From an uncultured Armatimonadota bacterium (GTDB lineage: Bacteria > Armatimonadota > Fimbriimonadia > Fimbriimonadales > Fimbriimonadaceae), in assembly GCA_903904815.1 (NCBI GenBank), contig CAIVDU010000065.1:1-41412 (forward strand): a DNA stretch of 41,412 nt, in the 5' to 3' direction. Under the pieces are notes generated by a model that saw only the letters and a list, made by a program, of their open reading frames with translations, did not search any database and had not been told where the DNA came from. Every line of letters starts with the position of its first letter. Positions within the stretch are counted from its first letter, which is position 1. Positions 25,579 through 32,474 of this stretch are shown here, piece by piece. The translations under genes were made by a program, and so were the position numbers.

Positions 25579-26268
25579 ATGGAACCCGTCACAGTCGTCG
25601 GCCCCCAAATCATCACCCTTAAAGAAGTCAAGAGCAACCCGAAGGTCCGCAAGCTCATCGACGGCGCCAACGAGGTGATGAAATCGATGGGCTATACCGA
25701 ACATGGTCACCGTCACGTCGGAATCGTGGCTGGGATCACTGGCTACATTCTCGAGAAGATGCACGTGCCCGCCCGTGAGGTGGAACTTGGCCAGATCGCC
25801 GGCTACCTTCACGACATCGGAAACGTGATCAACCGCGTGAACCACCCGCTCCATGGTGGCGTGATCGCTTGGACCATCTTGAACGAGATGGGGATGGACG
25901 CCGCCGAGATCGCCCCCATCCTTGGCGCGATTGGCAACCACGAAGAGATGACCGGCATCCCGATTTCGACGATGTCCGCCGCTCTCATCATCGCCGACAA
26001 GAGCGACGTTCACTTCAGTCGCGTCCAGAATCCGATCAAAGAGAGCTTCGACATCCACGATCGCGTGAACTTTGCCGTTCAAAAGAGTCGAGTGGACATG
26101 AAAACCGACACCAACACCCTTGAACTGCTTCTGGAGATCGACACGACTCAGGCATCGGTGATGGAGTACTTCGAAATCTTCCTGAGCCGCATGGTGATGT
26201 GCCGCAAATCCGCCGAGATCATCGGCTACAAGTTCGCGCTGAACGTAAACGGCACGTACATGGAATGA
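25579..26268 (+). CDS. HD-domain metal-dependent phosphohydrolase
   Basis: The 229-residue cytoplasmic protein has the HD-superfamily metal ligands in order: His44/His46 in 'EHGHRHVGIV', His78-Asp79 in 'GYLHDIGN', His89/His92 in 'HPLHGGVIAW', His121 in 'GNHEE', and an Asp near 140 in 'IIADKSDVHF'. HD proteins hydrolyse phosphate esters of nucleotides or second messengers; the substrate here is unknown. Residues 1-40 ('KEVKSNPKVRKLIDGANEVM') match HD proteins that are widespread in Firmicutes and related phyla. Start is ATG 25579. It stands alone, divergent from GH31, and its 3' end is followed by palindromic repeats. Confidence 0.92.
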   Translation: MEPVTVVGPQIITLKEVKSNPKVRKLIDGANEVMKSMGYTEHGHRHVGIVAGITGYILEKMHVPAREVELGQIAGYLHDIGNVINRVNHPLHGGVIAWTILNEMGMDAAEIAPILGAIGNHEEMTGIPISTMSAALIIADKSDVHFSRVQNPIKESFDIHDRVNFAVQKSRVDMKTDTNTLELLLEIDTTQASVMEYFEIFLSRMVMCRKSAEIIGYKFALNVNGTYME

Positions 26269-26283
26269 CCACGAAACTGAATG

Positions 26284-26308
26284 TAGCAGCGGGTTCCTGC
26301 CCGCTGCC
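26284..26308. repeat. REP-like palindromic repeat, copy 1
   Basis: A 25-base sequence containing GCAGCGGG-TTCCTG-CCCGCTGC is identical to the copy at 26402-26426. Next to it CTCCGA/TCGGAG forms another stem (26312-26329). The element lies 16 bases after the HD gene stop and may stabilise or end its mRNA. Confidence 0.75.
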
Positions 26309-26401
26309 CCTCTCCGATCAACTTCGGAGGATTTGCTCAATTTCCGGGCAGAGCAGCCTAGGGAACCGCGAACAGACCTCGCGGCTACGCCTGTACCGAT
26401 C

Positions 26402-26426
26402 TAGCAGCGGGTTCCTGCCCGCTGCC
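26402..26426. repeat. REP-like palindromic repeat, copy 2
   Basis: Exact 25-base repeat of 26284-26308, with the same stem GCAGCGGG/CCCGCTGC and loop TTCCTG. A further perfect stem GACTCC/GGAGTC around GAA lies at 26500-26514. The stretch 26269-26684 holds no gene I can support, only these palindromes. Confidence 0.75.
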
Positions 26427-26684
26427 GCTGGCCGATCCAGGAAGGATCGCAGATGAGAGCCGGTGCGTTGACCTCCGGCCAGCATTCTCCAATACAACAG
26501 ACTCCGAAGGAGTCGCATGAAAACCACCGCCCGACAGCGAAACCCACTCCCAAACAGGTTCAAACCAGATAGTTAAACATTTAAGCGAAAGAAACTGCGA
26601 AAATTCGCGCTAAAGGAAGCTCGCTAGTTTTCGGGGATTCGTACCGAGATTGTTGCTGTTGTGAATCAGTGCACTCGTTCAAGA

Positions 26685-26969
26685 ATGTCCGCCCGCCGTT
26701 CGACTCAAGTCGTCTACGTGGTGCGCAGCGGTCCCAAGATCGGACAGCCCGATCTGCAGGCTGCCTTTCGAACGAAGTCCGATGCCGTCCGTTTTCTTGA
26801 GCGTGTCCATGGCTTGACCGTCGACGAATCGCGCAAGCTCGCCCGACAGTCGTCCCTCGACCTAGACCGAAACTGGCACGGCTCAGACCGGTGCGAGATA
26901 GGCGCCGAAATCATGGACCCAGAGCAGGCCGCCACCGCACTGAGCGGCGATCTGTACTTAGCCGCCTGA
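26685..26969 (+). CDS. Small hypothetical protein
   Basis: The 94-residue protein starts MSARRSTQVVYVVRSG and continues 'LQAAFRTKSDAVRFLERVHG' and 'LTVDESRKLARQSSLDL'. Residues 26-48 and 50-62 look like amphipathic helices. No family is recognised. GTG 26661 would add eight residues; I prefer ATG 26685, though neither has a clear ribosome-binding site. Codon-position composition looks coding-like, and the protein is compact and acidic at the end. It is solitary, after the REP-like repeats. Confidence 0.55.
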   Translation: MSARRSTQVVYVVRSGPKIGQPDLQAAFRTKSDAVRFLERVHGLTVDESRKLARQSSLDLDRNWHGSDRCEIGAEIMDPEQAATALSGDLYLAA

Positions 26970-27352
26970 GATTTTGGGACTTCGAGTTACTTCTTTGAGC
27001 GGTTGAGCGCGATCTCCGTTTCAATGTGTCGGAAAAGGCGATACGATAGCTAGAGAATGACTGGCGCCTCTGCAGTCCGCCCACGGATTCCACCGACTCG
27101 CACGCCGTCTCTTCCAGTTAAGCCATCTTTCAATCACCATCTCATAGGTTCGACCAGCAAGTCGCAGATCCCCACTTCGTGCGGTTGACGGTTCGTTGGG
27201 TCGAGCGGAGAGCCTTGGGGCCTCATCGAATTCGTGGTGCTTATATCACGCAAGTGAAGCTATCCGTGCAAGCACCTTTTCCCGGTGCTGCAGACAATGC
27301 GCTAAATGCGCGCTGAACTTATACTTAAGTGCGACGACACATGGGAGGCCGA
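26970..27352. other. Intergenic region with one structured stem-loop
   Basis: I see no supported gene here. The main feature is a branched-looking hairpin: GGTGCTT (27236-27242) pairs with AAGCACC (27270-27276), CACG/CGTG pairs inside it, and TTTT follows at 27277. It could be the terminator of an upstream transcript or of a small RNA. Confidence 0.45.
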
Positions 27353-27451
27353 ATGCTTGAGCACCTGGCGGAGCGAGATTCCGTATGTTTGGACCAACTT
27401 TCGGGGCTGAAGGATAGAGCACCCGTCATCGCCGGTTGGCGTGGTGAATGA
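27353..27451 (+). pseudogene. Broken copy of the MLE...WRG small membrane-protein family
   Basis: A good Shine-Dalgarno (GGGAGG, 27343-27348) precedes an ATG that opens MLEHLAERDSVCLDQLSG and runs to WRGE, then TGA (27449-27451). The intact gene at 28279 has the same pattern (MLEN...ESLSLDE...WRGER), and at the DNA level the intact CGA (Arg) codon corresponds to this TGA. After the stop the same reading frame loses coding character, although the downstream DNA still resembles the intact copy. I read this as a gene broken by a nonsense change. A real 32-residue peptide cannot be excluded. Confidence 0.5.
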
Positions 27452-27488
27452 GAGACGTCCCTTGGTTCAATCGCCGGTCGTAAGCAAC

Positions 27489-27782
27489 ATGAGAACACCG
27501 CAATCTCAACAGAAACCCGAGATCCCTGCCGCAGCGAAACGGCACCGTTGGCTCGCGTTCGGCGGCATTGTTGTCATCTGTTGCGTAGAGGCGACGATCG
27601 ATCCCAGACGCCATTCGGAGTTGTTCAACACCGTCTTTACCGACGTCCTACCGGGGCTCGTCGCCCTTTTCTGGGTGTCGTGGAACCTCCTCAAAGCAAG
27701 CGAGATTCAGAAGCGAATGCGTTCAGGCGAATCACAGTCACCTCCCAATCCGTCCGGTTCGGGCAGCGCGGGGGGCAAGTAG
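27489..27782 (+). CDS. Small two-TM membrane protein
   Basis: The 97-residue product starts MRTPQSQQ and has two hydrophobic helices, 'WLAFGGIVVICCVEATID' (about 21-38) and 'VLPGLVALFWVSWNLL' (about 53-68), followed by a basic helix 'KASEIQKRMRSGE' and a Gly/Ser/Pro tail. GTG 27441 would extend it upstream by 16 residues but overlaps the broken copy. Its C-terminal pattern (TM helix, then short charged helix ending in MR) resembles the other small membrane proteins that follow, so it is probably a divergent member of the same local family. Function is unknown. Confidence 0.6.
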   Translation: MRTPQSQQKPEIPAAAKRHRWLAFGGIVVICCVEATIDPRRHSELFNTVFTDVLPGLVALFWVSWNLLKASEIQKRMRSGESQSPPNPSGSGSAGGK

Positions 27783-27873
27783 TCGGTGCTTAAGCACTCG
27801 AAATCCGTGAGTTTCGTGGCCGATAAGTCTGCACCCAAAGTGAGCCCCGTTCCCGCATCCCTCGAGCCCAAGA

Positions 27874-28230
27874 TTGCTACTTGGCGAGTTCACGAGCTTT
27901 TGGCACTCTAAGGTCGTCTCGAGTCCGGGACTCAGCGTGGTTCCTCCGACAACGCCTTCGCCGACATGCAACTCTTCAGCCCAAAACCGAAGGCTTATAG
28001 CGGCAGTTCTCCCCTTGATTCTCGTACCGCTCTATGCCGCAGGTGCGCATTCGTGAGACCCGATTGTCGTTACTTTTCTTGTATTCGGGTTGGGCACGGT
28101 TATGGGCATAGGATGGCTCCTCTTTACCGCACGGATGCTGGAAAACGAGATTGCCGCAATGCAGCGCAAGGGCGTCCAGTCCTCGATAAAATGCACCGGA
28201 CCGACACGAGTCGATCGCGTCATCTCGTAG
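27874..28230 (+). pseudogene. Decayed small membrane-protein gene with in-frame stops
   Basis: One frame reads 'RRLIAAVLPLILVPLYAAGAHS', then TGA (28054-28056), then 'DPIVVTFLVFGLGTVMGIGW' and 'ARMLENEIAAMQRKG' before TAG (28228-28230). Two TM helices on either side of the stop, followed by a charged helix, repeat the layout of the intact gene at 27489. Coding character continues across the TGA, which suggests a recent nonsense mutation (possibly Arg CGA to TGA). The N-terminal limit is uncertain. No other gene in the window gives evidence of stop-codon recoding. Confidence 0.5.
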
Positions 28231-28278
28231 GACGGCATTTGGTGCAGAGGCACCTCAGGTTTCCACAGGTACAAAGGC

Positions 28279-28494
28279 ATGCTGGAAAATCGAACTCAAG
28301 AGAGCTTGTCCCTGGACGAGACGGGAGTATCCAAACTCTCTTCCCATCTGGCCAGTGAGTACCAACTCGCGAACTGGCGCGGAGAACGAGAGCTTGTCCC
28401 TGGATTACTTGCCTGTGTGTATGTAAGCGCCGTTTGGAGCTTTGTCTCCGCGCGAAAAATCGATAAGGCGATGGAATCCATGCGCGAGGTTTGA
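28279..28494 (+). CDS. Small single-TM protein of the MLE...WRG family
   Basis: The 71-residue protein reads MLENRTQESLSLDETG... with 'ANWRGERELVPG' before one TM helix (about 42-58, 'GLLACVYVSAVWSFV') and a charged tail 'ARKIDKAMESMREV'. It is the intact relative of the broken copy at 27353 and of the N-terminus of the 249-residue protein at 29102 (MLEH...EWRGQ). It lies 30 bases before a pseudopilin-like gene, the same order as the 29102/29848 pair, which suggests a repeated two-gene unit. Function is unknown. Confidence 0.6.
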   Translation: MLENRTQESLSLDETGVSKLSSHLASEYQLANWRGERELVPGLLACVYVSAVWSFVSARKIDKAMESMREV

Positions 28495-28524
28495 ACAATC
28501 CCGGCATTTGCGGTCACAGAATGA

Positions 28525-29046
28525 ATGGAGATGGTGACTCGTCGACGATGGACGCTGAGAATGGTGGGCAGGATATGTCTTGGCATGTTCGCGGTTCTCG
28601 TCGTCGCCGCGATTGTGTTTCCCATGTTCGCGGTGGCAAAAAGCGGCCATGGCCCTTCGGCAGCTTGCATGAAACACCTCTATCGAATGATGGGAGCACT
28701 GCAGGTGTACGACACCGACAATGGAGCGCTGCCTCCCGCCGATAGATGGATGGACGCCGCACTCCCCGATCCAAAGGATGAGCTAGTGCTTCATTGTCCG
28801 ACCTTCGCCGACCATCCGTCGATCTACGGGTACGCGGTTCAGTCGCGCTTGAGCGGTAAATCCCTTCAGTCTCTTGAAGATCCAACCGCCGAGCCACTCG
28901 TGTTTGAATCCGTGTTGCTTGGAAGGAATGCCCATACCGACAAGCCAATCCTTCCTGGGTTTCGAAGGCATGGTGGACAATTCGTCGCCTATGCCTCCGG
29001 CGAAGTTCAGATTCTTCGGAATCCTAGACCGACCCACCGACACTAG
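28525..29046 (+). CDS. H-X8-DG pseudopilin-like protein, copy 1
   Basis: The 173-residue protein has a TM helix (about 16-38), 'LVVAAIVFPMFAVAK' then a Cys-starting 'CMKHLYRMMGALQVYDTDNG', corresponding to the type IV prepilin-like family with the H-X9-DG C-terminal motif (usual start FTLIELLVVIAIIAILAAILF). The leader processing site is missing: a run of Arg precedes the helix, so prepilin peptidase cleavage is unlikely. The C-terminal motif is His149 with Ser-Gly at 158-159 in place of Asp-Gly, spaced by eight residues. Shared blocks with copies 2 and 3 are W-M-D, L-H-C-P and E-P-L-V-F. Probably membrane-anchored and exposed outside. Confidence 0.72.
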   Translation: MEMVTRRRWTLRMVGRICLGMFAVLVVAAIVFPMFAVAKSGHGPSAACMKHLYRMMGALQVYDTDNGALPPADRWMDAALPDPKDELVLHCPTFADHPSIYGYAVQSRLSGKSLQSLEDPTAEPLVFESVLLGRNAHTDKPILPGFRRHGGQFVAYASGEVQILRNPRPTHRH

Positions 29047-29101
29047 GTGCTACTTCACACACAGTCGAGGACTGGGGCAATATGTGAGTGGATCGAAAGC
29101 C

Positions 29102-29851
29102 ATGCTCGAACACTCCACGCCGTTGGCTGCGAAACACACCGAGACATGTGAGAGTTCTGCCTTTGCACAATGTCCGACGCACTTCGCAGAGTGGCGAGGG
29201 CAGATCGTCCGCACACCTCATCCAATTGCCTCGGCTTGGCAAACCTTCCGCGCGACTCCCACCGCTTTTCAAGCTTTCGTTTGGTCGCTAGCGGTCGTTA
29301 ATCTAGCAGTGCCGGCCTTGGTGGGAACTCAAAGCGCCATCCTCAATTGGGTTCTCTCGCTCCTTACCGGGATAAACGATCCGTTGAATGGAATACCTCC
29401 GGACAAATCTCTGCCGGTTGTCCTTAAGGGGGTCCAATTGCTGACGTCGTTGTCTTGGCTGGTCGCATTCGGGTGGGGCATGCGTCTTCGCCTCTATGGG
29501 ACATTTGATCGATGTCGAGAACTCATCGATCCCGAAGCGCCGTTCAAGCAAGATTTAGTCCGAGTAGTGCCTGCGCCGGACTGTCTGAGTGTGCCTCAGA
29601 GGGTCCGCTTACAGGCGCTTGCAATTCCCTTATGTGTCTTTCTCTTCGGCTTGACTCTCGATTGGCGGCAGAATCCAGGAATCTCGGACGTGTTGCTCGT
29701 GGTTGCCGCCAGCTCTCCCTCGGTCTTCTTGATGCTAAAAGCGCGCCGTACCGTTAAAATGATTCGGCGCATGTGGGAATCTGAGGGAACTCGCCCTGAC
29801 TCTTCCAAGGTCGATTCAGACTCGGTTGAGATGGAAACTGAAGTTTCGTGA
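29102..29851 (+). CDS. Multi-pass membrane protein, partner of pseudopilin copy 2
   Basis: The 249-residue protein begins MLEHSTPLAAKHTETC and contains EWRGQ, then several TM helices: about 60-82 ('AFVWSLAVVNLAVPALVG'), 105-130 and a C-terminal pair ('LALAIPLCVFLFGLTL'-like, 'DVLLVVAASSPSVFLM'). It ends in a charged tail. The long open frame reaches back to 28874, but that part overlaps the previous gene in another frame; I chose ATG 29102 because it gives the MLE(H/N) start seen in two other copies; GTG 29084 is an alternative. Its stop overlaps the next start as GTGA, so the two are translationally coupled. Function is unknown. Confidence 0.65.
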   Translation: MLEHSTPLAAKHTETCESSAFAQCPTHFAEWRGQIVRTPHPIASAWQTFRATPTAFQAFVWSLAVVNLAVPALVGTQSAILNWVLSLLTGINDPLNGIPPDKSLPVVLKGVQLLTSLSWLVAFGWGMRLRLYGTFDRCRELIDPEAPFKQDLVRVVPAPDCLSVPQRVRLQALAIPLCVFLFGLTLDWRQNPGISDVLLVVAASSPSVFLMLKARRTVKMIRRMWESEGTRPDSSKVDSDSVEMETEVS

Positions 29852-30342
29852 CAAAAAAGAATTACGTGTTCACCGGCATCGCGCTGGCGGTCCTGCTCGT
29901 CACCTATGGCGCGATTCAGAGGCTGATTCACATTCGAGAAGAGCCGTTCCAACGAACGTGCCTCGCCAATGTGTATACGTTATCGCACTCGATGTTGCTC
30001 TATTCCAGTGACAATGATGGCTTTCCGGCTACCGAATCTTGGATGGACGACATATTCCAGTACCTCGAACCCACGTCATCACTTGGAGCCCTTCACTGCC
30101 CGGCGGTAGGCGACGCCGAGAAAGAATTCGGCTATGCGATGCACATCACTATCAGTGGCCGGAAGCCGTCGTCCTTGCCCGATCCCTCCTTCGAGCCAAT
30201 CGTCTTTGATTCAAGCCTCCTTTCCCGCAATGCTGCTTCCGAGCAAGTGTTAGAACCAAGATTCTCCCGCCACGGCGGCCAGATGTTCGGCTATGCCGAT
30301 GGCCATGTGACCAGGTTCACCCTAAGAAAGGGATCGGAGTGA
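29848..30342 (+). CDS. H-X8-DG pseudopilin-like protein, copy 2
   Basis: The 164-residue protein starts with GTG (overlapping the upstream stop as GTGA): MTKKNYVFTGIALAVLLVTY. One TM helix (about 8-25) is followed by 'CLANVYTLSHSMLLYSSDND' and 'GFPATESWMDD', the prepilin-like fold of the H-X9-DG family. The signature is His142 with Asp-Gly at 151-152, an eight-residue spacing ('RHGGQMFGYADG'). It shares LHCP, FGYAM, EPIVFDS and RNA blocks with its two neighbours. No prepilin peptidase site is visible. Function is unknown; anchoring of an exposed globular domain is likely. Confidence 0.75.
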   Translation: MTKKNYVFTGIALAVLLVTYGAIQRLIHIREEPFQRTCLANVYTLSHSMLLYSSDNDGFPATESWMDDIFQYLEPTSSLGALHCPAVGDAEKEFGYAMHITISGRKPSSLPDPSFEPIVFDSSLLSRNAASEQVLEPRFSRHGGQMFGYADGHVTRFTLRKGSE

Positions 30343-30409
30343 TTCTCATTTCCTCAAAAGAGCCCTGGGGACGAAACTACGTCGACCCAAGGTTGGTTGT
30401 TTTAGACAC

Positions 30410-30937
30410 ATGACAAAGAAGGAATCACGGCGGCGTGGTCTGACCTCCTTTGTCTGGGTGGTGGTCGTTCTCTTGCTTGCGGCGATCTCCGCGGGAACTG
30501 GGTGGGAGTTCTCGATGCGACGGCGCGCGAGAGACCTTATGGTACTGAACGGGTGTCTTTCGAATCTATCCGATATTGGGTTGGCTTTGGCCATGTACGA
30601 TCCCGATGGTGAGCGACTGCCACCCACCAAGCAATGGATGGACAACGTTTCGCTGTACTTGTCGTCCCCCTCGATTCTTCATTGTCCGGGAGTGGCGAAG
30701 GAGTCAAAAGACGAGTTCGGCTACGCGATGCGCAGAAAATATGGCGGAATTTTGACCACGACTATTCCAGATTGGGCCAACGAGCCGCTCATCTTCGACT
30801 CCAATTTAACTCAGAAGAATGCAGCCACCGATGAAGTTGAAGTTCCCGGGTTTTCTCGCCATCCGCAACAAAGCGTCCTTTTTGCCGACGGGCATTCGAG
30901 CATCTTCCGAAAGACTGAAGTCGGATCAAAGCGCTAA
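30410..30937 (+). CDS. H-X8-DG pseudopilin-like protein, copy 3
   Basis: The 175-residue protein starts MTKKESRRRGLTSFVWVVVV, very like copy 2, with one TM helix (about 13-32). The external part has 'CLSNLSDIGLALAMYDPDGE' and 'RLPPTKQWMDN', the family's paired motifs, and His151 with Asp-Gly at 160-161 ('RHPQQSVLFADG'), again an eight-residue gap. The near-identical N-terminus with copy 2 and different overall sequence suggest duplication then divergence. It lacks an adjacent multi-pass partner gene. Function is unknown. Confidence 0.75.
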   Translation: MTKKESRRRGLTSFVWVVVVLLLAAISAGTGWEFSMRRRARDLMVLNGCLSNLSDIGLALAMYDPDGERLPPTKQWMDNVSLYLSSPSILHCPGVAKESKDEFGYAMRRKYGGILTTTIPDWANEPLIFDSNLTQKNAATDEVEVPGFSRHPQQSVLFADGHSSIFRKTEVGSKR

Positions 30938-31193
30938 GCTCAAAGGAGTTCTCTCCAGATCCGTAGCGGTCCAGTAAGCACCTTTTCCGTCGCCTCGCCG
31001 ACGGTTCGGGGCGTTCCATCGCGATGAAGGTGTTGCGATTGGGTACAATTCCTGTTTGCCGAAAGGCTCTCTGCTTCTTTTAGCAGTTGTTTGTATCTCC
31101 GTTTGGACCGTTGGACTCTAATTCCTGCTTTCCTGCGCTGCCTCAAGCAACTGGCAATTGAAGCCGCTCAGCCCACAGGGAGCAAGAATATCC

Positions 31194-31487
31194 ATGTCGA
31201 ATCGAAAGTACGAAGCGTTTTACATTGTCAAGCCCGACCTCACCGATCCTGAGGTTCAGAAGATCGCCGATAAGTTCAAAGAGATCGTCGAGAAGAACGG
31301 CGGAGTCGTTGAAAAGGCCGCCAAGTGGGACAAGCGAAAGCTCGCCTACGAGATCGCCGGTCTAAAGGAAGGCAACTACGTCCTCATGAATTTCGAGGCT
31401 GGTCCCAAAGTTCCTTCAGAACTAAACCGACTTTTTGGTATCTCAGATGATGTTGTTCGACATACGATTCTGAAGATCGAAGAGTAA
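31194..31487 (+). CDS. rpsF: Ribosomal protein bS6
   Basis: The 97-residue protein begins SNRKYEAFYIVKPDLTD and contains 'IVEKNGGVVEKAAKWDKRKL' and 'AYEIAGLKEGNYVLMNFEA', typical of bS6, which binds 16S rRNA with bS18 in the small subunit. The open frame starts at 31158, but ATG 31194 matches the family's N-terminus and is preceded by GGGAG. It lies just before ssb, the usual rpsF-ssb pairing; an rpsR or rplI gene is not present downstream, and a terminator follows ssb. Confidence 0.96.
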   Translation: MSNRKYEAFYIVKPDLTDPEVQKIADKFKEIVEKNGGVVEKAAKWDKRKLAYEIAGLKEGNYVLMNFEAGPKVPSELNRLFGISDDVVRHTILKIEE

Positions 31488-31495
31488 AGTAAAGC

Positions 31496-31921
31496 GTGCT
31501 CAACCGCATCAACCTAATTGGCCGGTTGGTCCGAGACCCAGAACTTCGGACCACCAACACTGGCAAAAACGTCGTCGAGTTTTCGATCGCGGTGCAAAAG
31601 CGTCTTAAGCCCCGCGACCCGAACGAACCGGATGCGGATTTCTTCCGCGTCAAAGCGTGGAACCAGACTGCGGAGTATGTTTCCAACTACCTGACCAAGG
31701 GGCGACTCGTCGTCGTCGACGGTCGGATGGAAAGCCGCAAGTTTGTGGACAATAACGGCGCAAACCGAGAGGTTTGGGAAGTCGTTGCTGACAACGTGAG
31801 CGGCTTAGACCGTCCTCGCGAGGACGGAGCCCCTGCCGGTGCAGGCAGCCCTGCCGCTGCTCGACCTGCCGGTGGCGCTGCCCCCAGTGCGGATGAGTAC
31901 GACCCGTTTGCCGACGAATAA
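31496..31921 (+). CDS. ssb: Single-stranded DNA-binding protein
   Basis: The 141-residue protein has a full OB-fold domain (residues 1-104): 'MLNRINLIGRLVRDPELRTT' , 'VEFSIAVQKR', 'FFRVKAWNQTAEYVSNYL' and 'GRLVVVDGRMESRKF'. A Pro/Ala/Gly-rich linker follows. The last residues are 'DEYDPFADE' instead of the usual acidic DDDIPF ending in Phe, so the C-terminal partner-binding tip is unusual: a PF occurs but not at the end. It starts with GTG 31496, eight bases after the rpsF stop, and with no strong Shine-Dalgarno; coupling with rpsF is likely. Confidence 0.95.
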   Translation: MLNRINLIGRLVRDPELRTTNTGKNVVEFSIAVQKRLKPRDPNEPDADFFRVKAWNQTAEYVSNYLTKGRLVVVDGRMESRKFVDNNGANREVWEVVADNVSGLDRPREDGAPAGAGSPAAARPAGGAAPSADEYDPFADE

Positions 31922-31954
31922 AACGCTTCGATTCGCTGTTTCCGAAATGAAGTA

Positions 31955-31986
31955 GGGGCCTGGTGATTTCTCACCTGGCCCCTTTT
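31955..31986 (+). terminator. Rho-independent terminator of rpsF-ssb
   Basis: GGGGCC-T-GGTGA (31955-31966) pairs with TCACC-T-GGCCCC (31971-31982) with one T-T mismatch and a four-base loop, followed by TTTT. It lies 33 bases after the ssb stop. Confidence 0.88.
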
Positions 31987-32012
31987 GATGTGTCAACGCG
32001 AGCTACGCTCGC

Positions 32013-32105
32013 CTATGCCTTGCTTTCTTGTAATGCTTCACGCAAAAGCCCCGTCCCGCCCAGGAGGGCGCACAGGCTAACCGCGATAACTACCGCGACG
32101 TACAT
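32013..32105 (-). CDS. Candidate 30-residue membrane peptide
   Basis: On the minus strand an ATG at 32105 is preceded by a strong Shine-Dalgarno (AAAGGAG, 32117-32123, 11 bases away) and encodes 30 residues: MYVAVVIAVSLCALLGGTGL then a charged tail ending LQESKA. Residues 2-20 form one hydrophobic helix, the layout of small membrane subunits such as those of respiratory oxidases, but I cannot match it. A perfect hairpin (GCGAGC/GCTCGC, 31998-32012) directly follows the TAG on that strand. It is shorter than usual gene-calling limits. It lies opposite the rpsF-ssb and ctaAB operons. Confidence 0.5.
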   Translation of the reverse strand: MYVAVVIAVSLCALLGGTGLLREALQESKA

Positions 32106-32474
32106 CTTTGTTGTTTCTCCTTTCGCAGCCTGCCAATCGCATGCCGACAGTTGGACATTCCACCAACAGCGACCAAGAGGGCTAGCAATCGAAGCGGGGA
32201 AGACTCATTTCCGGCAGGGTTACGGTCGGCACCCTCACCAGGTTCACTTGCGATATTGCGGGTATGCCCTGGCGTTTTTATCGAGAATGGTTCTTATCTA
32301 GTGTCGTGATCGGGTTTAATCTCCCTCATACGTCATGACGGACGTGCCCTCAACTTTCAATGATTTCAGAAACTTGAGCACAGTTGCCCAGAAGGGCTTC
32401 TGTGGGCTATCTGTCATACGTTCTTGTCCCGCGCCGTTGCCGTCGCTCGATTCGCCCGCCTTTGGAGGAGTGGA
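32106..32474. other. Gap between the small peptide gene and the ctaAB fusion
   Basis: No gene is supported. The promoters of the minus-strand small peptide and of the plus-strand respiratory operon presumably lie here. A weak hairpin, GCCCAGAAG with CTTCTGTGGGC, lies at about 32389-32410; it has a two-base bulge and no T-run. I found no riboswitch consensus. Confidence 0.4.

Noticed and set aside
25573-26340. 255-residue open frame on the minus strand
   Set aside because: Antisense shadow of the HD phosphohydrolase gene, which has all its catalytic residues.
27057-27188. 43-residue open frame (MTGASAVRPR...)
   Set aside because: No ribosome-binding site, low-complexity Pro/Ser/Thr composition and no helix or motif.
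27353-28494. Stop-codon recoding of TGA or TAG
   Set aside because: Long genes elsewhere in the window use TGA, TAG and TAA as ordinary stops, so decay of duplicated copies is the simpler explanation.
32106-32474. Riboswitch upstream of the ctaAB-act operon or small peptide
   Set aside because: I compared by eye with TPP, cobalamin, SAM, fluoride, c-di-GMP and lysine consensus patterns and saw no convincing match.
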